Shown here: positions 7,089 through 15,280 of the stretch, piece after piece
Numbering within the stretch: position 1 is the stretch's first letter
Layout of the letters: each line of letters starts with the position of its first letter
Assembly (NCBI GenBank): GCA_036505295.1
Contig: DASXTQ010000046.1
Span: forward strand, 1-20,524
Origin: WS-7 sp036505295
GTDB taxonomy: Bacteria; Eisenbacteria; RBG-16-71-46; SZUA-252
Length of the DNA stretch: 20,524 nt
Reading direction: 5' to 3'
Position numbers and translations under genes: made by a program
Notes under the pieces: generated by a model
Told to the model about the DNA's origin: nothing
The model's input: only the letters and a program-made list of their open reading frames with translations
Database searches by the model: none

Positions 7089-8851
7089 GGGCGTCGAGCC
7101 GCGCGGCGATCCTCGTGAGTGCGATGGTCGCTCTAGGTTCCGCCGCCGCGTCTGGAGCGGACCCGCCCAGGGCCGCCCCTCCCAGCTGGGTCTTCTTCCG
7201 CGATCGCGGTGACCTGGCGAAACCCGGACCCGCCCGCGAGGCGGCGCTCGCCGAGGCCTCCCGGCGCATCACGCCGCGCGCGGCCATGCGTCGGGCGAAG
7301 GCGGCCCGTGAGCGGGATCGACTTGCCTCGCGCGGAGTTGCCGCACGACCGGGCTCCGCCCCACGCCTCGCCCCGCGACCGGGCTCCGCCCCACGCCTCG
7401 CCGCACGACCGGAACCCGTCCTGCTCCCCGACGACCAGGACCTACCGCCCGATCCCGCCTACGTTGCCGCGGTCTCCGCCCGTGGTGGCGTGATCCGCAC
7501 ACGCTCACGCTGGCTCAACGCCGTGAGCGTCGACGCCTCGCCCGAAGCGCTCGAGCGGATCGGCGCGCTTCCCTTCGTGGCGGGGATCCGTCCGGTCGCG
7601 CGCGAGTCGCGGGATGAGGCTCCCGCGACCGACGCCGAGTTCAACGCCGGCCCCTCCTATCTCCAGATCGACATGCTCCACGTACCCGAGGTCCATTCGA
7701 TGGGCCTTCACGGAGAGGGGATCCTCGTGTGCGTGCTCGATTCGGGATTCGAGCTGGACCACGAGGCGCTGCGACAGCTCGAAGTCCGCGGGGTCCGCGA
7801 TTTCGTGAACGGAGACAGCGACCCTTCCTACGATCCGCGCACGGACGCGCCGACCCAGTCGATCCACGGAACCGCCGTGCTCTCCACGATCGGGGGTTAC
7901 GCGCCGGGGAGGCTGATCGGCCCCGCGTATCGCGCCGACTATCTCCTGGGAATGACGGAGAGGGTCGGTTCGGAGCGTCCGGTCGAGGAAGACTTCTGGT
8001 GTGCGGGGGTGGAGTGGGCCGAGGCCGTGGGGGCGGACCTTCTCACGAGCTCGCTCACCTACCACGCGTGGTATCGATGGCGCGATCTCGACGGCCGCAC
8101 GGCGGTGGCCACGCGCGCGGCGAACCTCGCGCTTTCGCGCGGGCTCCTCATCGTGAACGCGATCGGGAACGAAGGGCAAAAGGAGGGGAGCATCGGCGCG
8201 CCCGCCGACGCCCCGGGCGCGATCTCGGTGGGCGCGGTGAACGGGATCGGGAATCTCGCTGGATTCAGCTCCGTGGGCCCGACCTACGACCGCCGGGTGA
8301 AGCCCGACGTGGTCGCGCCGGGTGTGTCCGTGCTCACCGCACTGGGCCGCACCCGGGACGCCTACGCGCGCGTGAACGGCACGTCCTTCTCGACGCCCCT
8401 CGTCGCCGGCGTCGTGGCGCTCATCATGGAGCGGCATCCCGACTGGGGGCCGGAGATGGTGCGCGACGCGCTCACGATGAGCGCAAGCCGCGCCGAGAGG
8501 CCGGACAATCGATTCGGCTGGGGCCTCGTGAACGCCCGCGAGGCGGTTCTCTATCCCCTGATCGAGGGGGTCGTCACGGACTTCTACACCCGCGAGCCGC
8601 TGCAGGGCGCGACGGTGCGATGGGAGCCCGCGGGAAGCGTCGATTCGCTCGATGCCGCGGCCAGCGATTCGCCTCCGCGGGGCACGGTCGAGACCGATTC
8701 CACGGGTGCCTACGTCATCCCGAGCCTACCGCGCGGATCCTTCAAGATCAGGATCTCGAAGGCGGGGTACTTCGACGCCGACGCCGGACCCTACGATGTG
8801 CCTCCGAATCTAGGCGACGCGAACGTCGCGCTTCGCTATCGGGAGAAGTGA
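7085..8851 (+). CDS. Secreted subtilisin-like serine protease (S8) with C-terminal carboxypeptidase-regulatory-like domain
   Basis: A 588-residue exported protease. The start is GTG at 7085, overlapping the kinase stop by 4 bases; it is followed by a signal peptide (about 1-24). The frame is open far upstream inside the kinase gene, but that part is not coding. Residues 34-170 look like a propeptide with a basic, proline-rich linker containing a 10-residue repeat (about 88-107). The catalytic triad is D219 (VLDSGFELDH), H261 (HGTAV) and S434 (NGTSFSTP), with oxyanion N362 (GNEG). Residues 493-586 (IEGVVTDFYTREPLQGATV, TDSTGAYVIPSLPRG) form a carboxypeptidase-D regulatory-like fold, often found at the end of secreted proteases. 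The coupling to a transmembrane kinase suggests a shared envelope role, but the substrate is unknown. Confidence 0.93.
   Translation: MRASSRAAILVSAMVALGSAAASGADPPRAAPPSWVFFRDRGDLAKPGPAREAALAEASRRITPRAAMRRAKAARERDRLASRGVAARPGSAPRLAPRPGSAPRLAARPEPVLLPDDQDLPPDPAYVAAVSARGGVIRTRSRWLNAVSVDASPEALERIGALPFVAGIRPVARESRDEAPATDAEFNAGPSYLQIDMLHVPEVHSMGLHGEGILVCVLDSGFELDHEALRQLEVRGVRDFVNGDSDPSYDPRTDAPTQSIHGTAVLSTIGGYAPGRLIGPAYRADYLLGMTERVGSERPVEEDFWCAGVEWAEAVGADLLTSSLTYHAWYRWRDLDGRTAVATRAANLALSRGLLIVNAIGNEGQKEGSIGAPADAPGAISVGAVNGIGNLAGFSSVGPTYDRRVKPDVVAPGVSVLTALGRTRDAYARVNGTSFSTPLVAGVVALIMERHPDWGPEMVRDALTMSASRAERPDNRFGWGLVNAREAVLYPLIEGVVTDFYTREPLQGATVRWEPAGSVDSLDAAASDSPPRGTVETDSTGAYVIPSLPRGSFKIRISKAGYFDADAGPYDVPPNLGDANVALRYREK
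7341..7412 (+). repeat. 30-bp in-frame tandem repeat inside the subtilase
   Basis: Units 7341-7370 and 7371-7400 differ at only two bases, and a partial third copy begins at 7401. Each encodes the decapeptide ARPGSAPRLA or a close variant, forming a basic Pro-rich linker between propeptide parts. The 30-base period preserves the frame when copy number changes. Confidence 0.85.
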
Positions 8852-10494
8852 AGCAGATCGCGCGTCGGAAGCGAACCCTCCCACCGGAACCGGCCGCGTT
8901 TCTTGAACTCATAACCCGGGTGCTTGCGAAGAAAGTTGATAGCGGCGTCCCGCGTGAAGATCCCGCTGCCCTCAGCCGGTCCCGCCTTCTCGAACATCGT
9001 ATAGCCGTCGCCGCCCCCGTACAGGAAATCGATCGTCGCGACGCGGTACACGCGATCGCTCTCCAGAACGGTGCCCCCCACGCGGACCTCCGCCGCCCGC
9101 CCCCGCCGGATCACGAACTGCACACCCGATACCTGGGCGAATCCTCCCTTGCCCAGCCGGCGTGCGATGAAATCGAGGAGCTCCCGCACCTGCCATCCCT
9201 TCATCGGGATCGTCACGATCGTGTTGTCGAACGGGAGCACGGTGTAGATGTCGCCCACGGTCACGACGCCCTGGGGCAAGGACGCGCGGATCCCTCCCGA
9301 GTTCATGATCGCGAGGTCGGCGCGCGCGGTCTCGAGGATGACGTCCGCGACAAAGTCGCCGAGGGGGGTTTCCCCTTGCTCGAGCCCGGACATGCTCACC
9401 GGGGCCCGGCTCTGAAAGACCGGCTTGTCCATAGCGGTCGCGATCGAATCCCGGAAGGGCTGGAGCATCGTCGCCACTTGCCGGTCCTCTCCATCGCCGG
9501 GACGGACGGGGATGAGCGCGCCGGTAATGCCGCCGATTCCGCCGGGGCCGATCGCGAGCGCGACACGCCCAGCCCGCTCTCCCCAGCGGCCCGCCTGTAC
9601 GATCGGGGTGCTTCTGGCGCCATTCGAATCTCGATGCGGGACCAGCACGGGCTGCCAGAGAAACGTGTGGCTGTGTCCTCCGACAATGAGATCGATCCCG
9701 GGGACGCGCGAAGCCAGGGCGCGGTCCACGTCGACCCCGACGTGGGTCAGGGCGATCACCAAATCCGCCCTCTTCCTGAGCTCCGGGACGAGCGCTGACG
9801 CGACCTGGATCGGGTCGGATACCGCGACACCCGGATTCCGGGCGCGGCTCACGATCGATACGATATCGCTCGTCGTGAGGCCCAGGATCGCGATCTTCAC
9901 GCCCCCCACCTCCCGCACAACGTATGGCGTCGCGAGGAAACGGAGCGGGGCATCGTCCGGGACCCGCACCCCGCCGATCCACCGTGCGCCCCGGCGCACC
10001 CCGGCCGGCACAGGGGAGAGCCCTTCAGCCCAGGCGCTGTCCGCTGCGACGAATACGTTGGCGCTCAGGATCGGAAACGGGGCTTCGGAGCGGGCGTGCA
10101 GCCAGTAGGCGGGTCCGTCGTCCAGCTCGTGGTTCCCAAGCGCGCCCGCGTCGTAGCGCATGAGGGCCATCGAGCGGTAGTCTGGGACTCCCCTGAAGAA
10201 GTTGTACAGGGGAGTGCCCTGAAACACATCGCCCGCGTCCAGGAGCAGTGTCCTGCGGCCTGGGACACGCAGCCGCTCGATCAGCGCGGCGCGTGCCGCC
10301 GCTCCCCCCACGACCGCCCCCTTCGAATCCTCGTAAGGCAGCAGATGGGCATGGATGTCGTTCGTGTGAAGGATGACGAGGGAATCCGGATGGTTCGGCC
10401 AAGCCGCGAACGAGTTCGGCCCGGGCGATGCGTTGAGAAGGAGAAGAGCCGCTAGGGTCGCAACGATTCGATACCCGCGCTCGAGCGAGCGCAC
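8836..10494 (-). CDS. Secreted 5'-nucleotidase / metallophosphatase (UshA-like)
   Basis: A two-domain bimetallic phosphoesterase that would release phosphate from nucleotides outside the cytoplasmic membrane. With the GTG start at 10494 (552 residues) the N-terminus is a clean signal peptide (about 1-31) and a GGAG site lies 8 bases upstream. The longer GTG start at 10560 would add 22 residues without hydrophobic character and would overlap a divergent promoter. Metal-site motifs are all present: HTNDIHAH (43-50), DAGDVFQGTP (87-95 region), GNHELDDG (120-127), LTHVGVD (around H251) and GGHSHTF (H274, H276). The C-terminal substrate domain shows MNSGGIRASLPQG near 397-409 and GGGDGYTMF near 493-501. 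The 3' end overlaps the convergent subtilase gene by 16 bases. The exact nucleotide or sugar-nucleotide substrate cannot be told. Confidence 0.92.
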   Translation of the reverse strand: MRSLERGYRIVATLAALLLLNASPGPNSFAAWPNHPDSLVILHTNDIHAHLLPYEDSKGAVVGGAAARAALIERLRVPGRRTLLLDAGDVFQGTPLYNFFRGVPDYRSMALMRYDAGALGNHELDDGPAYWLHARSEAPFPILSANVFVAADSAWAEGLSPVPAGVRRGARWIGGVRVPDDAPLRFLATPYVVREVGGVKIAILGLTTSDIVSIVSRARNPGVAVSDPIQVASALVPELRKRADLVIALTHVGVDVDRALASRVPGIDLIVGGHSHTFLWQPVLVPHRDSNGARSTPIVQAGRWGERAGRVALAIGPGGIGGITGALIPVRPGDGEDRQVATMLQPFRDSIATAMDKPVFQSRAPVSMSGLEQGETPLGDFVADVILETARADLAIMNSGGIRASLPQGVVTVGDIYTVLPFDNTIVTIPMKGWQVRELLDFIARRLGKGGFAQVSGVQFVIRRGRAAEVRVGGTVLESDRVYRVATIDFLYGGGDGYTMFEKAGPAEGSGIFTRDAAINFLRKHPGYEFKKRGRFRWEGSLPTRDLLHFSR

Positions 10495-10553
10495 AGAGAG
10501 CGCTCCAATTTGGCGGCAGGTCGAGGGTTCCGGTGGGTAGCGGCGCAAATTTC

Positions 10554-10583
10554 TTGACACAAGTACCTGGAATTCTATATAGT
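10554..10583 (+). promoter_or_regulatory. Strong sigma70-like promoter of the zinc-ribbon/cold-shock unit
   Basis: A perfect TTGACA at 10554-10559 is followed by TATATA at 10576-10581 (16-base spacer) or TATAGT at 10578-10583 (18-base spacer). The surrounding bases are AT-rich against a GC-rich background. Transcription would begin near 10588. It points away from the 5'-nucleotidase gene. Confidence 0.75.
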
Positions 10584-10587
10584 TACC

Positions 10588-10783
10588 ATATGTGTTGGCA
10601 AACCTCCGCGAGGCGGAGGAGTCTCCCGTAGCAACGAGCGGAACCCAGTGTATCTTCTCTACCCCGATTCAACCTTTCCCGCATCGTCCCAACGAGCCTT
10701 TCGTTTGCTGCATCTCTGCCCCTGGCGTTACTCGCCCGCCGGGGGTTTCGTGTTTTCAAAGGCGAGGACGCCTCGGAGGCTTC
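10588..10783 (+). promoter_or_regulatory. Long leader with 5' hairpin and possible anti-ribosome-site element
   Basis: About 195 bases separate the promoter from the zinc-ribbon ATG, and no protein similarity is seen in it. Near the 5' end CCTCCGC (10603-10609) and GCGGAGG (10613-10619) form a perfect 7-bp stem with a GAG loop. The same CCTCCG is exactly complementary to the ribosome site CGGAGG at 10774-10779. Just before that site AGGCG-AGGA-CGCCT (10760-10773) can form a 5-bp hairpin. Regulation by alternative pairing is inference. Confidence 0.45.
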
Positions 10784-11128
10784 ATGCTGGAGAACGATAA
10801 GGTTATCAAGTGTAGGGACTGTGGGGAGGAGTTCGTATTCACTGCGGGGGAGCAAGCCTTCTACAAGGAGCGCGGGTTTCAGCATGAGCCGACCCGCTGC
10901 CGGCGCTGCCGCGACGAAAAGAAGCGGCAGGGCGTGGGTGCGGTGGCGGGAGGACTCAGCGCGTCCCCCATGTCGGGTGGGACGTCCTCGCGTGAGTTTC
11001 ACGAGGCGGTCTGCTCCTCGTGCGGTGTGACAACGCAGGTTCCGTTCAAACCGACGGCAGGCAAACCGGTCTATTGTCGCGACTGTTTCCAGTCTGTGCG
11101 TGCGGGAAGGGGGGTTGGAGCCTCGTAG
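10784..11128 (+). CDS. Four-CxxC zinc-ribbon protein
   Basis: A 114-residue cytoplasmic protein with two predicted zinc knuckles. The first (C10, C13, C39, C42; KCRDCGEEFVFTAGEQAFY then CRRC) matches the probable zinc-ribbon family often called zf-trcl. The second (C77, C80, C98, C101) has the CxxC-x17-CxxC spacing of a recognised small zinc-ribbon family. A Gly/Ser-rich linker (about 50-70) joins them. The ATG at 10784 is chosen for the GGAGG site just upstream and the family-like N-terminus; the frame is open to 10592 but the extra 64 residues look like leader translation. No enzymatic residues are evident, so binding nucleic acid, perhaps together with the cold-shock protein 47 bases downstream, is the most reasonable guess. 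Confidence 0.85.
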   Translation: MLENDKVIKCRDCGEEFVFTAGEQAFYKERGFQHEPTRCRRCRDEKKRQGVGAVAGGLSASPMSGGTSSREFHEAVCSSCGVTTQVPFKPTAGKPVYCRDCFQSVRAGRGVGAS

Positions 11129-11175
11129 AGCCATCGAAGGTCCAATCGTACCAGTCCGAAAGGAGGGCCCTGGAA

Positions 11176-11385
11176 TTGAAGCACCACGGCTCGGTCAAGT
11201 GGTTCAACGAGACCAAGGGATATGGGTTCATCCGTGAAGATTCGGGTGAGGAGTTCTTCGTTCATCACTCCGCGATTCAATGTGAGGGTTTTCGAACACT
11301 CGCCGAGGGGGAGGTCGTCGAATTCGAATCGGTGGAGGGCCAGAAGGAGAAGCAGGCCGCCAACGTCGTGAAGATCCGGACCTAG
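11176..11385 (+). CDS. Cold-shock protein (CspA family), second copy
   Basis: A 69-residue cold-shock domain: GSVKWFN, RNP1 as KGYGFI (14-19) and RNP2 as FFVHHS (27-32). It is about 66% identical to the copy at 2491-2694. The only sensible start is TTG at 11176, nine bases after AAGGAGG (11160-11166); the frame is open upstream but overlaps the zinc-ribbon gene. The rare start may keep the level below that of its partner. Its transcription probably comes from the promoter at 10554, and a strong terminator follows. Confidence 0.93.
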   Translation: MKHHGSVKWFNETKGYGFIREDSGEEFFVHHSAIQCEGFRTLAEGEVVEFESVEGQKEKQAANVVKIRT

Positions 11386-11408
11386 CCCGGACGGGCCCAA
11401 GATCTGTG

Positions 11409-11447
11409 ACCCCGGCGGGAATCCCCTCCGTCGGGGTTCGTTTTTTT
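11409..11447 (+). terminator. Rho-independent terminator after the zinc-ribbon/cold-shock unit
   Basis: ACCCCGGCGG (11409-11418) pairs with CCGTCGGGGT (11428-11437), ten pairs with one G-U, around a 9-base loop. TTCG then leads into seven T (11441-11447). Confidence 0.88.
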
Positions 11448-11517
11448 CGGCCAATGCGATAGAGTTCCTGGATCCATGACCACACGTTCGTTCGCGCTCT
11501 CGGAGGTCGTTCATCGA

Positions 11518-14256
11518 ATGCGTCCCAGCCCAGCTTTGCTCCTCCTGGCTCTGCTCCTTGGCCCGGCTCACGAGGCCGCCGCCCTGCCCGATCTCGTTCG
11601 GACACTGCCCAACAAGATCACGGTCGTCGTGCGCGAGGTTCATACGCGCAGGATTGTCTCGATCCAGGCTTGGGTTCGCGCGGGAATGCGCGATGAAGCG
11701 CCGAAGGACCGCGGTCTGGCGATCGGGACCTCGCAGTGCATGATGCAGGCGACCGCGGACCGCGAGCCGGGAGCGATGCAGAAGGATGTCTACTCGATCG
11801 CGGGCACCTACGCGAGCGAGGCGGGCTACGACTATTCCTACTTTGATCTCACGGTTCCGGCGCCTCACTTCGCAAAGGGCCTCAAGCTTCTCGCCGAGGG
11901 CCTGATTCACCCGCGACTGGACGCGCCGGTCGTGGATCTGGCGTTCGGCAGGGCGAAGGGGCTCGCGCGCACAGTCCTCGCCCAGGCGGATCAAGCAGCG
12001 GTGAACATCGTGCGCGCCCAACTGCACGACGGAACGCCGCTCGTCTCACCCCTTGCGATCCACGAGCACGAGTTTTCCGGGACGACCCCGACCCTCATTC
12101 AGCGGTTCCACCACGACTACTACGTCGCCGAGAATCTGACGCTCGTGGTCACCGGGGACGTGGATGCGGAGGAGGCCGTCACGAAGGTAGGGGCGGCGTT
12201 CAGCGAGATGCCGCACGGGAAGGCCTCATCGCGCTCGCGCTTCAACGAGCGAGCGGTCGACGGCCCGCGCGCCGTTCTCGCGCGCAATCCTCAGGATACC
12301 AACGGGGCGGCGGTCACCGTCGGCTTTCGGGCGCCCACCTGGGGAAGCGCCGACGCGCTCGCGCTCGACGTTCTCATGGCCGTGCTGGTGGACAGCCCCT
12401 CCTCACGGGCTCAAAAGCGGCTCGATTCTGGAAATGCCGAGTTCCTTCGCGCCTCGGCCATCCGACAATACGAGATGGACGGCGGCACGGTCGCGCTCTC
12501 GCTCGCGGCCGACGCCGACAGCTTACAGGATGCCGAGGGGGCGATCTTGACGATGGTCGAGCAGGCGCGCTCGACGCCGATCACCCCGGAGGAGCTTGAA
12601 CCCGCCGTCCGGGCTGTGTTGATGCGCAACATCTTCGCGCGCTCCGATCTCAGCGGGGTCGGACGCGCCACGGCGCTTGCCTTCCTGCGCGGGGCCCCCG
12701 GTTCGGAAGACGTCCTCGTACAACGTCTGAAGGCGCTCCGTCCCGAGGATCTGATCGCGGTCGCCCGAAAGTACCTCGACATGAAAGGGGCGGCCGTGGT
12801 GGAGATGGGCCCCGGCGACGTCATCGGCAAGATGAAGCAGAGCGATTTCGAGCGACGGGTTCGTGAGAAGCAAGCCGTGTATACGGCCGCCTACCGCAGC
12901 GGGCCCCAGGTGACCGCGAGCGGAGATGCTGAGCGCCAAGCCCGTGTCGACGCCCCGCTCAAGCAGATCCCCACCAAGCCGGAGAGCGCGGGGCGCGGCC
13001 GCGTCGTGCGAACAGCCCTTTCGGGAGGGGCTAGGCTCCTCACCAGCGAAGATCACAGCGTGCCGCTGGTCACGGTGGGGGTCTATCTCATGGGAGGGGT
13101 GCGGTACGAGAACGACAAGTCAAACGGGATCACGGCGCTCGTGCGCGAGGTGCTTCTCAACTCCAACGATCCACGAGGCAAGGGGCTTACCTACCGCCAG
13201 ACGCTCGGAGCGATGGGGAAGCTGCTCTCCTACCAGGACAAGGACATGTGGGGGTGCGCGGTCACGCTGCCCTCCGACTCCTGGCAGGAGGCGCTCAGTC
13301 GAATGGGCGCGATGTTCGCTCACCCCGATCTCGATACGGTGACCGTGGACGCGACCCGCATCTACGTTCTCGATGAGCTCGACAACTGGCTCCGCGACGA
13401 CGGGGCGCAGCGCCAACGGCTCATTTTCTCGACCAAGTATCTCGTCAGCGGCTATCGGCTGCCGGCATTGGGCTCGCACCGGACGCTGGCGAGCATGCGG
13501 CACTCGGAAATCGAGGACTTCTACCGCAAATTCGTGGTCCAGCCGAACATGGTCGTCTGCGTCTTCGGGGACGTCAACGCTTCCTCAACCCCATCTTCCG
13601 TAGAAGAAGCGATCCGCGGCGTGGCAGCGAAGCCGTTCCAAACCGGGACCGTGGCGCAAGAAGGGGAGTTCGAAGGATTCCGCGAGAAGTGGGAGCTGGG
13701 ACAGGGCCCGAACTCGACCGTGACGCTCGCGTTCAGCGGACCGCCGGCTCGGAGCCCGGATGTGCCGGCTCTCTACGTCTTCGCCTCGCTGCTGTCCGGG
13801 CCCAAGGGATGGTTCGAGCAATACATGATCAAGACGGGTGGTACCAAGGGTGTGAACGCCATCCTGTCGCAAGCCCTGGACGAATGCCCCGTCATCGCGA
13901 CCATGACGGTGGGGGGCCCTCTTCAAGAAGAGGACATGGTCAAGCTCTTGTTCCGGCAGTTCAAGAAGGCCGCGCTCCTGCCGCTTCACGGAGACTTCGC
14001 GCCGGACCTCGTGAACGCGAAGATGCTGGCCTCCGGCGGGTACCTCATGATGCTCGATTCCAACCCGGCGCGCGCCCTCCAGTACGCGCGGTCGGAGCTC
14101 TTCGGGTTGGGGATCGACTATCCGATCCTCCTGCCGGCGAAGATTGACGGGACGACCAGCGATGATCTCCTCCGCATCGGATCCAGGTATTTCCAAAAGA
14201 GCCAGTGGGATCGGGCGTCGTACGCGATTTGCGAGACGCGCCCCGGCGGCTGGTAG
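11518..14256 (+). CDS. Secreted M16-fold protein lacking the zinc motif (pseudopeptidase)
   Basis: A 912-residue protein with two M16 (pitrilysin/insulinase) units in tandem. The start ATG at 11518 has GGAGGT ten bases upstream and gives a signal peptide (1-22, ending EAAA); the earlier ATG at 11476 lacks a ribosome site. The N-terminal half keeps the family frame (TLPNKITVVVRE, WVRAGMRDEAPKDRGLA). However, where active members read HxxEH this protein has I69, S72 and Q73. The second half (YLMGGVRYENDKSNGITALVREV) has A540, R543 and E544 at those places. Neither unit can bind zinc in the usual way. Many bacteria pair an active M16 protein with an inactive partner, as do mitochondrial core proteins; no active partner is in this window. 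A structural or binding role in the envelope is likely. The glycosyltransferase gene follows after 32 bases. Confidence 0.88.
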   Translation: MRPSPALLLLALLLGPAHEAAALPDLVRTLPNKITVVVREVHTRRIVSIQAWVRAGMRDEAPKDRGLAIGTSQCMMQATADREPGAMQKDVYSIAGTYASEAGYDYSYFDLTVPAPHFAKGLKLLAEGLIHPRLDAPVVDLAFGRAKGLARTVLAQADQAAVNIVRAQLHDGTPLVSPLAIHEHEFSGTTPTLIQRFHHDYYVAENLTLVVTGDVDAEEAVTKVGAAFSEMPHGKASSRSRFNERAVDGPRAVLARNPQDTNGAAVTVGFRAPTWGSADALALDVLMAVLVDSPSSRAQKRLDSGNAEFLRASAIRQYEMDGGTVALSLAADADSLQDAEGAILTMVEQARSTPITPEELEPAVRAVLMRNIFARSDLSGVGRATALAFLRGAPGSEDVLVQRLKALRPEDLIAVARKYLDMKGAAVVEMGPGDVIGKMKQSDFERRVREKQAVYTAAYRSGPQVTASGDAERQARVDAPLKQIPTKPESAGRGRVVRTALSGGARLLTSEDHSVPLVTVGVYLMGGVRYENDKSNGITALVREVLLNSNDPRGKGLTYRQTLGAMGKLLSYQDKDMWGCAVTLPSDSWQEALSRMGAMFAHPDLDTVTVDATRIYVLDELDNWLRDDGAQRQRLIFSTKYLVSGYRLPALGSHRTLASMRHSEIEDFYRKFVVQPNMVVCVFGDVNASSTPSSVEEAIRGVAAKPFQTGTVAQEGEFEGFREKWELGQGPNSTVTLAFSGPPARSPDVPALYVFASLLSGPKGWFEQYMIKTGGTKGVNAILSQALDECPVIATMTVGGPLQEEDMVKLLFRQFKKAALLPLHGDFAPDLVNAKMLASGGYLMMLDSNPARALQYARSELFGLGIDYPILLPAKIDGTTSDDLLRIGSRYFQKSQWDRASYAICETRPGGW

Positions 14257-14288
14257 CGAGCGGATTCGCGTCTTGACCGCCCACTGAC

Positions 14289-15221
14289 TTGGAGCCGGTC
14301 GCTGTCATCGCCACCGTCCGAAACGAGGCCGCGTCGATCGGCGCCCTCCTCGATTCGATCCTCTCAGGGACCCGCCTCCCGGACGAGATCGTCGTGGCGG
14401 ATGGTGGATCCACCGACCAAACCCTGGAGCTGCTCCGTTCCCGCGCCGCGGCGGATCCGCGGATTCGTGCGGTTTCCGCTCCCGGCAACCGTTCGGTCGG
14501 CCGGAACGCCGCGGTCAGCGCTTCACGCTCCCCGATCATCGCCTGCACCGACGCCGGCGTGGAGGTCGAACCGGAGTGGCTGGAGCGGATCACGCGGCCG
14601 TTCGACACCGATCCGGGAACCGACGTGGTCTCGGGTTTCTATTCCCCGGTGGGCACGACCTGGTTCGAGCGCGCCGCGGGCGTGATCTCCGCCCCGCGTG
14701 CCGAGGAGGTCGACCTCGCGAGGTTTCTCCCCTCGACGCGTTCCGTCGCGTTTCGCCGCTCCGCGTGGGAGCGGGTGCACGGATTCGACGAGTCGCTCGC
14801 CCATAACGAGGACACCCCGTTCGCGCTCGCGCTCAAGCGCTCCGGGGCGCGCTTTCAGTTCGAGCCCCGCGCTCGGGTCCGCTGGCGCCCGCGCGGCGAC
14901 GTGCGGTCCTTTTTCCGCCAACACCGGCGATTCGGTTTCGGGGACGGCGAGTCCCGCGTGCAGGGCTGGTTTTACGCGACCCTGGCCGCGAAGTACGTCC
15001 TGGGCGTGACCCTGTTCCTGGCCGGCTTGCGATTCCGCGCGGCGTGGTGGCTGCTTGGACTCGGCGTAATCCTGTTCGCGGCAGGGCAGGCGCGGCGGGG
15101 GGCGGGAAGGGTCGGGGCCCTGGAAACAGCGTTGGTCGTGCCGTTCCTGAAGGTGGTCTACGACGTGGCCTATCTGAGCGGTTACCTGCGCGGAAGGCTC
15201 AAGCCCCGGCAACCAGGCTAG
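14289..15221 (+). CDS. Membrane-anchored family 2 glycosyltransferase
   Basis: A 310-residue GT-A fold enzyme that would transfer a sugar from a nucleotide donor at the inner face of the membrane. It begins VAVIATVRNEAASI (4-17), then VVADGGSTDQT (35-45), GRNAAVSASR (71-80) and ACTDAGVEVEP (85-95), where D88 fits the metal/donor Asp. HNED (172-175) resembles the late acidic motif. Hydrophobic segments at about 232-248, 250-266 and 281-299 anchor the C-terminus. The TTG at 14289 is the first possible start after an in-frame TGA and sits directly before the conserved strand, though no good ribosome site is visible. It probably shares a transcript with the M16-like gene. The acceptor cannot be inferred. 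Confidence 0.88.
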   Translation: MEPVAVIATVRNEAASIGALLDSILSGTRLPDEIVVADGGSTDQTLELLRSRAAADPRIRAVSAPGNRSVGRNAAVSASRSPIIACTDAGVEVEPEWLERITRPFDTDPGTDVVSGFYSPVGTTWFERAAGVISAPRAEEVDLARFLPSTRSVAFRRSAWERVHGFDESLAHNEDTPFALALKRSGARFQFEPRARVRWRPRGDVRSFFRQHRRFGFGDGESRVQGWFYATLAAKYVLGVTLFLAGLRFRAAWWLLGLGVILFAAGQARRGAGRVGALETALVVPFLKVVYDVAYLSGYLRGRLKPRQPG

Positions 15222-15280
15222 GCGGTTTGGCTGGGCGAGAGAGTATTCTCGATCGCGCAGACCGAGTTCCTCGTACCCTC

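Noticed and set aside
7341..7412. CRISPR-like repeats
   Set aside because: The 30-base units are directly adjacent without spacers and encode an in-frame decapeptide in the subtilase.
7729..9798. Plus-strand frame of 689 codons
   Set aside because: It crosses the subtilase in another frame and runs antisense to the 5'-nucleotidase; no motifs.
11071..12027. Minus-strand frame of 318 codons
   Set aside because: Antisense to the cold-shock and M16-like genes and crosses the terminator at 11409-11447.
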